Notes: a model not told the origin generated them from the letters alone. A DNA stretch of 64,000 nt from Saccharomonospora amisosensis (GCF_011761185.1 NZ_JAAOYM010000001.1:496001-560000), one strand, 5' to 3'; numbered from the stretch's first letter, positions 33,770 through 43,210 are shown. A program made the numbers and translations.

Positions 33770-34675
33770 TCACAGTCGGGGCCGATCGTCGGTGAGCAGC
33801 GGCTCGAACAGGTCGCCGAACTCCTCGATACGAGCCAGCACGTCCGCCGCTGTGAAGACCACATCGGACGCATGCCGGACGGCGGCCACCTCCTGCCAGC
33901 TCAACGGCGTGGACACGGTCGGAGCAGGCCCTGCCCGCAGCGAGTAAGGGGCCACCGTTGTCTTCTTGGGGTTGTTCTGGCTCCAGTCGATGAAAACCTT
34001 GCCCGGACGCAGGTTCTTCGCCATCCGGGAGACGATCAGGTCCGGCTGCTCCCGCGCGAGCACCTCGGCCAACGCCTTGGCGTACTGGCTGGTGCGCTCG
34101 GGCGAGCTGGTTCGCACCGGCGAGTAGAGTTGCAGCCCCTTCGACCCGCTCGTCTTCGCGAGCACCGTAAGCCCTTCCGCCTCGAGCACCTCCCGCAGTC
34201 GGACCGCTACCCGGCAGCATTCGACGATGGTCGCGGGAGCGCCAGGGTCCAGATCCAAAACGAGCAGGTCCGGATTCTTCCTGCCGTCACGTGGCCCGAC
34301 AGTCCACTGTGGAATATGTAGTTCCAGGCTCGCGAGGTGGGCGACCCAGACCAGGGTGGGCAGGTCTTGCACGAGCGCGTAGTCGGAGGACTCCGAGCCC
34401 CGAGAGCTGCCCGGAGTCTCGATGCGCACCGTGCGCACCCATTCCGGCGCGTGCCGTGACACGTCCTTCTCGAAGAACGAACCCTTCTCGACGCCGTCCG
34501 GGTAACGCTTCAGCGTCAACGGCCGGTCTCTGATGTGCGGTAGTAGTACCGGCGCGACGCGAACGTAGTAGTCGATCACCTCGCCCTTGGTGAACCCGGT
34601 TTCCGGATACAGCACCTTCTCCAGGTTGGAAAGCCGTAGCCTGCGGCCCTCGATCTCGACAAGCGGCCCGGTCAC
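33770..34675 (-). CDS. ligD: LigD polymerase/primase domain protein (NHEJ)
   Basis: A 301-residue stand-alone LigD polymerase domain (archaeo-eukaryotic primase fold). It has SNLEKVLYPETGFTKGEVIDYY at the N-terminus, the metal-binding Asp pair in PDLLVLDLDPGAPAT near residue 137, the SGSKGLQLYSPV nucleotide-binding block and RPGKVFIDWSQNNPKKTTVAPYSLR. It adds ribonucleotides during non-homologous end joining. Its ATG overlaps the stop of the PE-ligase gene (ATGA). The fused mycobacterial LigD is therefore split here into two co-translated proteins. No Ku gene is in the window. Confidence 0.93.
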   Translation of the reverse strand: MTGPLVEIEGRRLRLSNLEKVLYPETGFTKGEVIDYYVRVAPVLLPHIRDRPLTLKRYPDGVEKGSFFEKDVSRHAPEWVRTVRIETPGSSRGSESSDYALVQDLPTLVWVAHLASLELHIPQWTVGPRDGRKNPDLLVLDLDPGAPATIVECCRVAVRLREVLEAEGLTVLAKTSGSKGLQLYSPVRTSSPERTSQYAKALAEVLAREQPDLIVSRMAKNLRPGKVFIDWSQNNPKKTTVAPYSLRAGPAPTVSTPLSWQEVAAVRHASDVVFTAADVLARIEEFGDLFEPLLTDDRPRL

Positions 34676-36099
34676 CGGATCAACTCCTCCGCGCGGCGGT
34701 CAGGGCGCAGGCCGCGCCACACCGGTGCGCGAAGCCTCCCGTCACGGGTCCAGTCCTTGAAGGTGACCTCGGCGACGAGCCTGGGGCTCACCCAGTGGGC
34801 ACCCTTCGCCCGTTCCCTCGGCAGGCTCGACCGAAACGGTGAGGTCTTGCGTTCCAGGCGACGCAACCTGGTCGCCAGCGTGCGCAGCACGTCCTCGCTG
34901 AACCCCGAACCCACCAGGCCGATGTAACGTAGGCCGCCCTCTTCGGGCAGGCCTAGCATCAGCGAACCGATGGTTTCCGCCCGGCTGCCCTCGCCTGGCC
35001 GCCAGCCCCCGATCACGACCTCGAGCGTTCGCAGGTCGGTGATCTTCAGCCAGCACGCGCTGCGCTTGCCGGGCGTGTACGGGGAGTCGAGTCGCTTGGC
35101 CAGTACGCCCTCGAGTCGCTGCTCCGCGGCCGCCTCCACCACCGCGGCGCCGCCGCCGGCGAAGCTCGGCGACACCTGCCAGTTCTGTCCCGCGAGTTCG
35201 AGGCCCTCGAGCAGTTCCCTGCGCTGCCGGTACGGCAGCGACAGGGTCGAGCGGCCGTCCAGATGCAGCAGGTCGAAGATCAGGTAGGTGACGGGCCGGT
35301 GCTGGGAGAGTTGCCTCGCCCTGCGCTCGCGTGCGTGCATTCTGCTCTGCAGCGCCTCGAAACTCGGCCTTCCTTCGTGCAGGGCGACGATTTCGCCGTC
35401 AAGCCAGGCCTGCGTGCTTCCGAGTTGCTCGCCAAGCGCCTTCAACTCGGGATAGGTGGCGGTGATGTCCGAACCACTGCGGGAGAGCAGCGTCAGCCTG
35501 CCGCCCTCCACCCTGGCGAGGGCGCGGACCCCGTCCCACTTGAACTCGTAAGCCCACAACGCGTCGGCCTCGGTGTCCGGAAGTGTGCCCTGGACGGCGA
35601 GCATGGGCACCAGCTTGCCAGGAAGCGGAGTCCAGTCGGGGTCGTCGGTTTCCCCCGAGCGGATCACCTGCCAGTTGTCACCGCTGCGGAAGAAGACGAA
35701 CTTGCCACGGGCCCGAGTTCCGTGCAGCACGACCGACACCTCGTGGTCGCTCCATTTCAGTGTCTCGTAGCGCCCCCTGTCCCAGATGGTCATCCGGCCC
35801 GCGCCGTACTCGCCCTTCGGAATCTCGCCGGAGAACGTCGCGTACTCCATCGGGTGGTCCTCGGTGTGCACGGCGAGGCGAGGAGTGCCCGGCTCGGTGG
35901 GCAGCCCCTTGGGGACGGCGAACGACACCAGCACCCCTTCGCGCTCCAGCCGCACGTCCCAGTGCAGCCGGCGGGCGTGATGCTCGTGGATCACGAAGGT
36001 GTCGTCGCCGCCCCCGTCCGGGCCAGCACGGTCCGGCAGCGGTTCCGGCGTGCGGCCCGCACGCCGTTTGCGCCGGTACTCCTCCAACTTCGCGGCCAT
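34672..36099 (-). CDS. ligD: LigD phosphoesterase-ATP-dependent DNA ligase (NHEJ)
   Basis: A 475-residue protein. Residues 30-155 are a 3'-phosphoesterase domain (HEHHARRLHWDVRLEREGVL, then PMEYATFSGEIPKGEYG). Residues 165-465 are an ATP-dependent ligase with the adenylation lysine in YEFKWDGVRALARV near residue 188, later motifs LDGEIVAL and GVLAKRLDSPYTPGKRSACWLKI, and an OB-fold C-terminus. It should process 3' ends and seal breaks with the polymerase encoded next. The order PE-ligase then polymerase on separate chains is seen in several actinomycetes. Confidence 0.93.
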   Translation of the reverse strand: MAAKLEEYRRKRRAGRTPEPLPDRAGPDGGGDDTFVIHEHHARRLHWDVRLEREGVLVSFAVPKGLPTEPGTPRLAVHTEDHPMEYATFSGEIPKGEYGAGRMTIWDRGRYETLKWSDHEVSVVLHGTRARGKFVFFRSGDNWQVIRSGETDDPDWTPLPGKLVPMLAVQGTLPDTEADALWAYEFKWDGVRALARVEGGRLTLLSRSGSDITATYPELKALGEQLGSTQAWLDGEIVALHEGRPSFEALQSRMHARERRARQLSQHRPVTYLIFDLLHLDGRSTLSLPYRQRRELLEGLELAGQNWQVSPSFAGGGAAVVEAAAEQRLEGVLAKRLDSPYTPGKRSACWLKITDLRTLEVVIGGWRPGEGSRAETIGSLMLGLPEEGGLRYIGLVGSGFSEDVLRTLATRLRRLERKTSPFRSSLPRERAKGAHWVSPRLVAEVTFKDWTRDGRLRAPVWRGLRPDRRAEELIR

Positions 36100-36146
36100 A
36101 CCTCGCGGGTACCCAGCTACCGGCGATAGCTAGCACCGGCAGGGTG

Positions 36147-39100
36147 TCACGTACTCGGCGTCACGGACTCCACGATCACCACCCCGGAACCGACCCGCTG
36201 GTCGTCGGCCGTCCGCACCGTCACCAACCCCCGCAGCACCCGGCCGTCGCCCGGTTGACCGTTCGCGGTGACCTCGCCCGGCACGGTCCAGGTCGAGCCG
36301 GTGGGTCGTGCCGCGTCGGCGTCGGTGACCTTCACCTCGCCGAGGCCGGGGGCGGCGAACAGGTCGAGATAGTCGTACTCCGTGCTCCCTGCCGGTACCG
36401 CGTAGCCGTCAACAAGGACCCGCCACGCGCCGGGCGCCGGGTCGCTGACCGTCACCGACTCCTCGGAGTCGCCGTCGGCACTGAACCCGGCCAGCTCGCA
36501 CGTGCCGCTGGTGCAGTCGTACACGATCAGATCCAGGTCGGCTCCGCCGTCGGAGGTGCCGCCGATCGTGGCCGTCAACTCCGTCGCGCCCTGCGGCACC
36601 GTGAGCTCGTACGACTGGGACTCGCCGTCGGCGATCGTCGGCCGCGCCACGCGGGCGCTGTCGAGTGGGCCGCCGGTGAGCCGTCCTGTGAACTCGCCGA
36701 GCGTGTTGGTGACCGTGTACTCGCGGGCGACCGGCTCACCCTGCACGGCCTCACCGAGCACATCAGGGTCCGGGCTGATCGTCGTGCCCTGCACGGCCGC
36801 GGTCAGTCGCCATGGTGCCGAGTCGGTGTCCGACGTCCGCCGTGCCTCGACAACCAGTTCCCACACGCCGGGCATCGGGTCGGTAACCACCCGGCTGGTC
36901 GCCGAGCCTGTTGGGCAGCCACCCCCGGCGTCGGGGTTGTAGCAGACCAGTGACGATGTCGAGTCCACCGGGACCCCGGTGGGGTCGTAGCGCACGAACC
37001 GCACCTGGCCCGCGTCGGGCGGACCGCCAGCCGCCATGTCGATCCGCAGCGAGCTGGTGCCCTCGGGAACCCGCACGAACACGCTGCCCACCTGGTTTCG
37101 CTGGATCGTCCCGGACGCCGTGGCGGTGAAGCCGTTGTCCTCGGTGAAGTCCAGCGGCGCGAACACGGTGTTCATCGTCTGCACGTCGATGCCGACCGTG
37201 CGAGGATCGTCCAGCCGCAACAGCGCTGAGTGGGTGCCTGCCGAGGTCGGGTTCACGCGCACGTTCAACTTCACCGGCTGGTTCAGCGGCAGCCGCACGC
37301 TACGCGGCGCCGCGAACGTGCCGTCGTTGCCCACCCAGCTCACGCGGTAGCGCGGCGATCGGTCCGGACCCGTGGTCCTGGTAAGGGTGTAGGTGCGCGT
37401 GTATGCCTTGCCCACGGTCACGCCCTCCCGGTCGTGGATTCCCACCCCGGTGTCGGGTGTGGCGAGCTGGTCGGAAAGCACCGTGTTGACCGGCACCGAC
37501 GTGACCACCGTCTGCTGCCGCTCACCACGCAGCGAGGTGAGCGCCCGGAAGGTGTCGATCAGTCCCGCTCCCTGCGCGTACGCGGGGACGCCGTCGACGA
37601 ACCTCGCGGTGGAGGCCAGCGCGGAGCGCAGCGTGGCCACTGGCGGACGGTTGCCCTTGTGCGTCGCCTTGTACGCGCTGACCAGTAGTGCCGCCGCGCC
37701 GGTCGCCTGCGGGGCCGCCATAGACGTGCCGTTGAACATGCCGTACCCGGCGGGCAGCTCGTAGGTGCCTGGCACCGGCGAACCTTCCTGCCAGCGCGGA
37801 ATGGTCGAGACCGCGGCACCGGGCGCCACCAGGTTGGGCTTGAAGCCACCGTCCTCGCGCGGGCCCCGCGAGGAGAACGGGTGCAGGCTTTCCGGGCGCG
37901 GCGAAGCCGAACCGTAGTTCGACAGCCAGGTGTCGTCGGTGATGTAGGAGCCGACGCTCACAGCGTCGGTGGCCACGGATGGGTCACCGACGGAGTTGGC
38001 GCCCGCCCCGCTGTTTCCCGCCGAGATGAACAACTGGACGTTGTAGGTCTCGATGACCCGGTTGTACAGCTCGGCACGGGCATTGTTGCCGTCGTTGAGC
38101 GCGGGCAGCCCGCCGATGGAGATGTTGACGACGTCCGCGCCGTTGGTGGCGGCATAGACCACGCCGTCGATCAGCCCGCTCGCCGTGCAGGAAGGAGTGG
38201 TCAGGCAGACCTTCACCGACATCAGCCGCGCGCCGGGGGCCGCGCCGTCCATAGCGCCGCCGAACAGGTCGTTACCCGCCGCGATACCCGCGACGTGCGA
38301 GCCGTGCGCCGCACCGGCGATGCCGATGTTGACATAGCCGGGCTGGTCGGTCTGCACCACGAACGGGACCCGGTCGAGCACCCCGGTCGCCGGGTTGTCG
38401 ACACCGAAGAAGCCGACGTCGTGGTCGTTCTTGTAGTCGGTCATCGGCCGCTCGTCGGTGAAGTCGCCGTCGCCGTCGAGGTCGACCCGCACCGCCGCGG
38501 TTTCGGTGTCCAGCAGCACGCCCCAGCTGTCGGCGCTGTCACCGTCGCGGTTCACGTCACCCCCTGTCTCGCTCTGCGCCGAGCCGAGGTCACCGGCGAC
38601 CTCGGAGAACAGCCCGAACCGGTGCGAGCCCGCAGGCGCGACCCACTCGCGTCCATCGGAGGTGAAGGCGCCGGAGACCGGCTCGGCCGACAGCCGCACC
38701 CACGTGCCGTCGCCGGATGTCGGCGAGTTCGCCGTGTACCAGTCCACGATCTTGCGCTTGCCGGTGCTCGTGGTCGCCAGCGCGGGATGTTCCAGGTCCA
38801 CACCCGTGTCCAGTACCGCGATGGTGGTGCCCCTGCCGTCCCAGAACGGGAAGCGCTCACCGAACTGCGCGGCGTTGGTGTCCTGCGTCGGCAGGTAGGG
38901 GTTGGCCCTCGGAGTGTCCGCGTCCGGCGCGGGCTGGGGCAGCGGGTCGGTCGCGCCGACGGGAGCGGGCTCGTCCCTTCGGATGAGCCCGTCGACGTCA
39001 ACGGCTGCCACCGAACGCAGCTTCGGCGCGCGTTCGGCCTCCTCGATGGGAACGGTGACCTTCAGGTAGTCGAGCTTCGCGTCGGTGGACCGGACCACGC

Positions 39101-39368
39101 CGCCGATGGAACGCAGCTCACCCGCCGCGGCGTCGGCACGCCCTCGCTGTGCCGCGACCAGCAGGGTGACCCGCGTCTTCCCGGCTCGTTCCGCCTGCTC
39201 GACGAGCATCCGATCCTGCTCGTCGAGTTGCCGCTCGTCTCCGGGACCGGGCGGCCGATCCTGCTGACCGAACACCGGTGCCGCTCCCAGCCCGAAGGTG
39301 GTGGCGGCCGCTACCACCGTGACGGCCGTGGTGACACCGGCCCGTCTCAACCAACGTCGTTTCGTCAC
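36147..39368 (-). CDS. Secreted S8 subtilisin-like serine protease, 1073 aa
   Basis: A very large exported subtilase. A signal peptide (KRRWLRRAG then a hydrophobic stretch, ending near VFG) precedes an inhibitor-like prodomain. The catalytic Asp is in IAVLDTGVDLEHP near residue 180. A long insertion with Asp-rich DVNRDGDSADS and DLDGDGDFTDE segments, probably calcium-binding, follows. The catalytic His is in AHGSHVAGIAAG and the Ser in FNGTSMAAPQATGAAAL near residue 545. The C-terminal 450 residues form beta-sandwich modules (P-domain or pre-peptidase C-like), as in tripeptidyl-peptidase-like subtilases. GTG 39368 has GGGAGG upstream at seven bases and is preferred over an upstream ATG. Confidence 0.92.
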   Translation of the reverse strand: MTKRRWLRRAGVTTAVTVVAAATTFGLGAAPVFGQQDRPPGPGDERQLDEQDRMLVEQAERAGKTRVTLLVAAQRGRADAAAGELRSIGGVVRSTDAKLDYLKVTVPIEEAERAPKLRSVAAVDVDGLIRRDEPAPVGATDPLPQPAPDADTPRANPYLPTQDTNAAQFGERFPFWDGRGTTIAVLDTGVDLEHPALATTSTGKRKIVDWYTANSPTSGDGTWVRLSAEPVSGAFTSDGREWVAPAGSHRFGLFSEVAGDLGSAQSETGGDVNRDGDSADSWGVLLDTETAAVRVDLDGDGDFTDERPMTDYKNDHDVGFFGVDNPATGVLDRVPFVVQTDQPGYVNIGIAGAAHGSHVAGIAAGNDLFGGAMDGAAPGARLMSVKVCLTTPSCTASGLIDGVVYAATNGADVVNISIGGLPALNDGNNARAELYNRVIETYNVQLFISAGNSGAGANSVGDPSVATDAVSVGSYITDDTWLSNYGSASPRPESLHPFSSRGPREDGGFKPNLVAPGAAVSTIPRWQEGSPVPGTYELPAGYGMFNGTSMAAPQATGAAALLVSAYKATHKGNRPPVATLRSALASTARFVDGVPAYAQGAGLIDTFRALTSLRGERQQTVVTSVPVNTVLSDQLATPDTGVGIHDREGVTVGKAYTRTYTLTRTTGPDRSPRYRVSWVGNDGTFAAPRSVRLPLNQPVKLNVRVNPTSAGTHSALLRLDDPRTVGIDVQTMNTVFAPLDFTEDNGFTATASGTIQRNQVGSVFVRVPEGTSSLRIDMAAGGPPDAGQVRFVRYDPTGVPVDSTSSLVCYNPDAGGGCPTGSATSRVVTDPMPGVWELVVEARRTSDTDSAPWRLTAAVQGTTISPDPDVLGEAVQGEPVAREYTVTNTLGEFTGRLTGGPLDSARVARPTIADGESQSYELTVPQGATELTATIGGTSDGGADLDLIVYDCTSGTCELAGFSADGDSEESVTVSDPAPGAWRVLVDGYAVPAGSTEYDYLDLFAAPGLGEVKVTDADAARPTGSTWTVPGEVTANGQPGDGRVLRGLVTVRTADDQRVGSGVVIVESVTPST

Positions 39369-39558
39369 AACGTGACCTCCCGCCAGCATGCGCCCGAGTG
39401 ATCTCCACGGGCCCGATCAACGTTTCACATCTGGGCGCGAAAAGCCGAAATTTCCGACTTTCGTAGGGCTTTCGACCGCCCCGGTGATCATCTGGACGGC
39501 CGGCTCGGGGACACTGTTGCTGATCTTGGCGTTCTGCTGTGCCGGAGGGTGTCCAGCC

Positions 39559-40344
39559 ATGATGGGTCGAACCCACGCGCTCACCGGCTGGTGTGCCGGG
39601 CTTGGTCTCGCGCCTGCCGTCGGCCTCACCTCGGTGGCGCAGGTGGTGGTGTTCGCGTCGACCACCGCTGGATTCGCGTTGCTGCCGGACCTGGACCACC
39701 CGCATGCCAGGGCATCGAAACTGCTCGGGCCACTGACCGGTGCCCTGTCGTGGCTGCTGCGCAAGGCTTCGGCCGGGCTGTACGCGGTGACGAAGGGGCC
39801 GAGGGACGAGCGGGTGAAGGGCACTCACCGGCATCTTTCGCACACACTGCTGTTCGCCGTCGCGCTCGGTGCGGGGACGGCGGCGGCGACGGCGGCGGGC
39901 GGCCCGTGGGCGGTGGCCGGTGTGGTCGTGCTGGGATTGCTGCTCGCCGAGGACGCGCTGGGCGACTGGCTGTTCCCGGTCGCGGGAGCCGGTGTGGTGT
40001 GGTGGGTCCACGAGAACAGTCCCGGCGTGCTGGCTCAGCTCGACACCGTGTCGGGCTGGCTGGGTATCGCGGTGGCGGCGGGCTGCTTCACGCACTGCCT
40101 CGGCGATGCCCTCACCGAGTCCGGTTGCCCGTTCCTGTTTCCAGTTCCCATCGCGGGAGAGACGTGGTATGAGCTGCGTCCGCCCGCGTGGTTGCGGTTT
40201 CGCACCGGAAAGACCGTGGAGACGAAGGTGCTGTTCCCAGCCTTCGCTGTGCTCGGCGTGCTGCTGTTGCCTGGCGTGTGGAACGCGCTTGTCGGGTTCG
40301 TGCAGGACGTCGTCGCGGCAGGCGCCACCGAGGCTGGTGGCTAG
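39559..40344 (+). CDS. YdjM/DUF457-type membrane metal-dependent hydrolase
   Basis: A 261-residue membrane protein with six or so hydrophobic segments. The family features are the start MMGRTHALTGWCAG, ALLPDLDHPHARASKLLG near residue 41 and RVKGTHRHLSHTLLFAV near residue 90, rich in His and Asp. DHP and HRHLSH are likely metal ligands. GGAGGG precedes the tandem ATG codons at 39559. It is divergent from the subtilase gene and overlaps the convergent amidase gene by four bases. Its substrate is unknown. Confidence 0.87.
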   Translation: MMGRTHALTGWCAGLGLAPAVGLTSVAQVVVFASTTAGFALLPDLDHPHARASKLLGPLTGALSWLLRKASAGLYAVTKGPRDERVKGTHRHLSHTLLFAVALGAGTAAATAAGGPWAVAGVVVLGLLLAEDALGDWLFPVAGAGVVWWVHENSPGVLAQLDTVSGWLGIAVAAGCFTHCLGDALTESGCPFLFPVPIAGETWYELRPPAWLRFRTGKTVETKVLFPAFAVLGVLLLPGVWNALVGFVQDVVAAGATEAGG

Positions 40345-41873
40345 GCCCGCGACGGCTTGGGAAACCCGCCGACGAGTTGCTCGAAGGCGTGTGCCACCCG
40401 CAGTGGCGTGGCGTCGTCGAACCGCTTGCCGACGAGCATCAACCCCACAGGTAGCCCTTCGCTCAACCCCGCGGGAACGCTGATGGCCGGATGACCACTC
40501 ACGTCGAGCGGCGCCGTGTTCGCGATCATCGTGAGCGCGCGCTCCACGTAGGTCTCGCGGCTGTCCTGCTCCGTGACCAGCGGGGTCGCGGTGTAGGGCA
40601 GGGTCGGCATCGCGAGCACGTCGAAGGAGCGCAACGCGCTGTCGTAGTCCTCCCGCAGCGAGTTCGCCAGGTTACGGGCCATCGCGTAGTGCCTGCCCTG
40701 GTAGTTCGTGAGGCTGTAGTGCCCGCACATCGCCACCAACTTGACCGTCTCGGAGAGTTGGTCCGCGCGCTCCACCCGGTTGCGGCCGTAGTGGGCCATC
40801 AGTTCGGGGTCGTAGCTGCCGTCCCAGTTGAGTCCGTAGCCGTTGCCGTCGAGCATCTGGTATGCGGCCCCCTCGGTGGCCACCACGTTCCAGATGTGCA
40901 ATCCGTGCCGATGCCACGGGACGCTGACCGTCGACACCTCCATGCCCGCCTCGCCCAGCCGCGCCACCGCCGCGCGCACTACCTCGTCCACCGCGGGGTC
41001 GGAAAGGCCGGGAATGCCGAAGCCTTCGTCGACCACCCCGACCCGCAACCCGGCGACCCCGGAATCCAGCGCGGCGACGTAGTCCTGTGGCCGCACGTCG
41101 GCAGGCTGGCGGGGATCGTGACCGTCGGTGCCCGCCAGCACCGACAGCATCAGTGCGGCGTCGGCCACCGTGCTGGTGATGGGCCCGAGGTGGTCGATCG
41201 TGAGTTCGATCGGGAAGGCTCCCGTGTAGGGCACCAGTCCGTGGGTGGGTTTGTGCCCGACCGTGCCGCAGAACGAGCTCGGGATGCGCACCGAGCCGCC
41301 CTGGTCACCACCGATCGCCAGGTCGACCTCGCCCGCGGCGACGAGTGCCGCGCTTCCGCTCGAGGAGCCTCCGCTGGTCCGTGCCGGGTCCCACGGGTTG
41401 CGCACCGGGCCGGTGGCGCTGGTGTGGCTGGCGCCGGAGAAGCACAGGTCCTCACACACGGCCTTGCCTGCGATGGTCGCTCCCGCCTCCAGCAGCCGTG
41501 TCACCACTGTGGCGTCGCGGGAAGGGACGAAGCCCTCCAGCGACCTGGAGCCGTTCATCATCGGGACGCCCGCCACCGCGATGTTGTCCTTGATCGCCAC
41601 CCGGCGGCCGCTGAGCGGACCGTCTATACCGGACGCTATGTCGGTCTTGACGTACCAGGCGCCGAGGGGATTCTCCGCGTCCGCGACCTTCTCGTGGTCG
41701 CGCCGCGGTGGCCGTGGTGACTGGACGGCGTACAGTTCCTCGACGGCGTCGTAGGAAAGCAGGGACGCGTCCACGAGCGCGGAGAACGACTCGACGGCGT
41801 CGGCGTCCAGGTGCAGGCCGTAGTGCTCGGCACTTCGACGGAGCTGCTCGGGAGTGGGGCGTTGAACCGGCAT
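40341..41873 (-). CDS. Amidase signature family enzyme
   Basis: A 510-residue amidase. The Ser-cisSer-Lys triad is visible: Lys in RRVAIKDNIAVAGVPMMNGS near residue 96, the glycine/serine block RTSGGSSSGSAAL near residue 168 and the nucleophile region GGDQGGSVRIPSSFCG near residue 190. The N-terminal 60-residue helical extension resembles amidases linked to nitrile or aryl-amide metabolism. AGGAGG precedes the ATG at 41873. No nitrile hydratase gene adjoins it, so the natural substrate is open. Confidence 0.9.
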   Translation of the reverse strand: MPVQRPTPEQLRRSAEHYGLHLDADAVESFSALVDASLLSYDAVEELYAVQSPRPPRRDHEKVADAENPLGAWYVKTDIASGIDGPLSGRRVAIKDNIAVAGVPMMNGSRSLEGFVPSRDATVVTRLLEAGATIAGKAVCEDLCFSGASHTSATGPVRNPWDPARTSGGSSSGSAALVAAGEVDLAIGGDQGGSVRIPSSFCGTVGHKPTHGLVPYTGAFPIELTIDHLGPITSTVADAALMLSVLAGTDGHDPRQPADVRPQDYVAALDSGVAGLRVGVVDEGFGIPGLSDPAVDEVVRAAVARLGEAGMEVSTVSVPWHRHGLHIWNVVATEGAAYQMLDGNGYGLNWDGSYDPELMAHYGRNRVERADQLSETVKLVAMCGHYSLTNYQGRHYAMARNLANSLREDYDSALRSFDVLAMPTLPYTATPLVTEQDSRETYVERALTMIANTAPLDVSGHPAISVPAGLSEGLPVGLMLVGKRFDDATPLRVAHAFEQLVGGFPKPSRA

Positions 41874-41998
41874 GGCTGCCTCCTGGCGAAACCCGGTGAT
41901 CAGCGGATAGTAGGAAGCCCGGCGCGCGGCCGTCAACGCGCTCACCCCGAGCGCACGGTTCGCTTCGCCCCGGCACGGCCTCGACCGGGCGCCGGTGT

Positions 41999-43210
41999 CT
42001 ACTGCCGACGTGGCGGCGAGGTGTCGGGAGCGGGGGACTCGCGGGCAGGAGCGGGGGACTCGCGGGAATGGAACAGCTGTTCGGGGTGGGGGTGGCTGAG
42101 GAAATCGTGGTGGGAGATATCCCAGCCGTACGCGCCCGCGAGGCGAAATTCCAGCACGTCACCGGCGCGAACGCGATCGACGACCACATCACGGGCCAGT
42201 ACGTCCTTCGGCGTGCACAGCTCACCGACCACCGTCACGGCTTCGCCGGTCAGCTCCGGGCGGGGCAGCCGCGTCGGCCACCGGTCCACCGGGTGAACGA
42301 CGAACGGGTGGCTGTGCTGCCACGAGGCCGGCAGCCGGAAGTGGTGCGTCCCGCCGCGCACCAGCACGTAGTTGACGCCGTGGTTGCGCTTGACGTCCAG
42401 CACCTCGGTGAAGTAGCTGCCGCAGTCGGCCACGAGGAACCGGCCGCATTCGAAGTCGATCTCCTTCCAGTGCGCGGGGAAGGTGCGCACCAACTCGGCA
42501 AGGCCCTTCGTGAACGCCGTCCAGTCGAACACCTCGCCGTCATCGGCGTAGTTGACGCCGATGCCCCCTCCGACATCGACAGCCTCGCAGCGCAGGCCGA
42601 ACTCGGCCTCCCAGCCGCAGATCTTGCGGCGGTACAGCTCGAGCAGTTCCAGGTGCGCGGCGGCGGAGAGGTTGTTCGAAAGCGAGTGCAGGTGGAACCC
42701 GGCGAACCGGATACCGGGAAGTTCGATCACGGTGCGCACCGCCTCGCCGAGCCGCGCCTCTTCGATACCGAACTGGGTCGGCCTGCCCGCCATCGCGAGC
42801 GTGGCGGGAGGGAACCCGGCTGAGAGGTTCACCCGTAGCAGTACCCGAGCCGTGCGGCCGGTGCGCAGGGCGGCATCGGAGATCCGGTGCAGTTCGAGCA
42901 CGCTTTCGGCGTGCAGGCGCGAGACACCCTGCCGCAGCGACTGGCTGATCTCAGCTGGAGTCTTGGCGGGTCCGCCGAACAGTGTCTCCCGTGCGCCGGC
43001 TGCGCTCGCCTTGGCCAGCTCTCCGCCGGAGGCGACCTCGAACCCTGCCACGATGGGTGCGAGCGTGCGAAGCAGCGGCGGCGCGCTGTTGGCCTTCATC
43101 GCGTAGAACATCCGGCAGCGCGGCGGCAACGCCGCAACCACCGCGCTCGCGTGCCGGGCCAACGCGTCGAGGTCGTAGCGGTAGCGGCAGATCGGCTCGT
43201 TGTCAGTCAT
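41999..43210 (-). CDS. sbnH: SbnH-like PLP decarboxylase, siderophore synthesis
   Basis: A 403-residue fold-type III PLP decarboxylase. The PLP lysine is in RMFYAMKANSAPPLL near residue 38. Other motifs are GFHLHSLSNNLSAAAHLE, AVDVGGGIGVNY, GRFLVADCGSYFTEVLDVK and GELCTPKDVLARD, the last with the subunit-interface Cys. By operon context it resembles SbnH, which decarboxylates a citryl-diaminopropionate intermediate in staphyloferrin B synthesis. The ATG overlaps the upstream synthetase by eight bases. The last 25 residues are read from the 21-bp repeat (SRESPAPARESPAPDT) and are foreign to the fold. Confidence 0.85.
   Translation of the reverse strand: MTDNEPICRYRYDLDALARHASAVVAALPPRCRMFYAMKANSAPPLLRTLAPIVAGFEVASGGELAKASAAGARETLFGGPAKTPAEISQSLRQGVSRLHAESVLELHRISDAALRTGRTARVLLRVNLSAGFPPATLAMAGRPTQFGIEEARLGEAVRTVIELPGIRFAGFHLHSLSNNLSAAAHLELLELYRRKICGWEAEFGLRCEAVDVGGGIGVNYADDGEVFDWTAFTKGLAELVRTFPAHWKEIDFECGRFLVADCGSYFTEVLDVKRNHGVNYVLVRGGTHHFRLPASWQHSHPFVVHPVDRWPTRLPRPELTGEAVTVVGELCTPKDVLARDVVVDRVRAGDVLEFRLAGAYGWDISHHDFLSHPHPEQLFHSRESPAPARESPAPDTSPPRRQ
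42027..42068 (-). repeat. 21-bp tandem repeat, locus C (two units, translated)
   Basis: Two 21-bp units (42027-42047, 42048-42068). On the minus strand they read GCGAGTCCCCCGCTCC, sense to the decarboxylase gene, and encode RESPAPA and RESPAPD near its C-terminus. The same unit occurs at loci A (19381) and B (27213). Confidence 0.9.

Noticed and set aside
37881-39401. A 506-codon plus-strand frame opposite the subtilase gene
   Set aside because: It is antisense to well-conserved subtilase catalytic motifs and reads as Arg/Val/Asp-rich mirror sequence without any recognisable domain.
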